From positions 1 to 13,698 of the forward strand of contig RPPU01000051.1 of the NCBI GenBank assembly GCA_003819975.1: a stretch of 13,698 bases of DNA, in the 5' to 3' direction. The translations under genes were made by a program, and so were the position numbers. The DNA is from Desulfobacteraceae bacterium. Its GTDB lineage: Bacteria > Desulfobacterota > DSM-4660 > Desulfatiglandales > HGW-15. Below are positions 13,677 to 13,698 of the stretch, piece after piece. A model generated the notes under the pieces. It was given only the letters and a program-made list of their open reading frames with translations. It did no database searches and was not told where the DNA came from. The first letter of the stretch is position 1. Every line of letters starts with the position of its first letter.

Positions 13677-13698
13677 ATGCAGATTAAAAAGACATTAC
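13677..13698 (+). CDS. Start of a gene cut by the window's right edge
   Basis: ATG 13677 opens MQIKKTL and continues out of the window. GAAGG (13666-13670) lies six bases upstream, a fair ribosome site. An alternative ATG at 13664 reaches a stop after a few codons. Seven residues are too few to name a function; the basic start followed by a hydrophobic residue would suit a membrane or exported protein but proves nothing. Confidence 0.4.

Overview
The window is bacterial chromosome with a Gram-negative core gene set and mixed codon use (GC close to half, some GTG/TTG starts). The order phoH, pgpH-type 7TM-HD hydrolase, ybeY, pdxJ, nnrD, tsaE, lysC, comEA resembles the arrangement I know from deltaproteobacterial (Desulfobacterota) genomes. 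Deep-branching phyla such as Omnitrophota are also possible, and the sequence alone does not settle the phylum. PdxJ (the DXP-dependent vitamin B6 route) and a 7TM-HD protein fit a Gram-negative organism that uses cyclic-di-AMP.

Left part (1-3600, minus strand): the window opens inside a gene for a membrane-anchored protein resembling NMT1/TauA-type solute-binding proteins. A tRNA-Ser(CGA) gene lies just upstream of it, with a perfect 24-bp palindrome against its 5' end. Next come tadA (tRNA adenosine deaminase), a MazF/PemK toxin with its ribbon-helix-helix antitoxin under a promoter that seems to give a leaderless message, and a UMF1/Atg22-like MFS transporter.

Middle part (3600-9314, plus strand): a thioredoxin-2-type protein with a zinc ribbon; a 438-bp gap holding a short orphan reading frame and an inverted-repeat element; phoH; a second related element; a 325-bp gap with further repeats; then the tight group pgpH-ybeY-pdxJ, where pgpH and ybeY overlap by 98 bp.

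Right part (9315-13698, plus strand): a 238-bp gap made largely of repeats, then nnrD (NAD(P)HX repair), tsaE (tRNA t6A synthesis), lysC (aspartokinase with a likely internal start for a beta subunit) and a ComEA-like SLBB/helix-hairpin-helix protein, closely packed or overlapping. The start of one more gene is cut by the window end.

Functionally this is housekeeping: RNA maturation and modification (tadA, phoH/ybeY, tsaE, tRNA-Ser), cofactor synthesis and repair (pdxJ, nnrD), amino acid synthesis (lysC) and nucleotide signalling (pgpH). No complete new multi-gene system is evident. The unusual content is between the genes. Nearly every gap of size carries a dispersed or palindromic repeat: a ~95-bp miniature inverted-repeat element on each side of phoH, an ~80-bp element found after both the MFS gene and pdxJ, GTGAACC-type arrays, a CGTTGTCG-type inverted array, and palindromes beside tRNA-Ser and after comEA.
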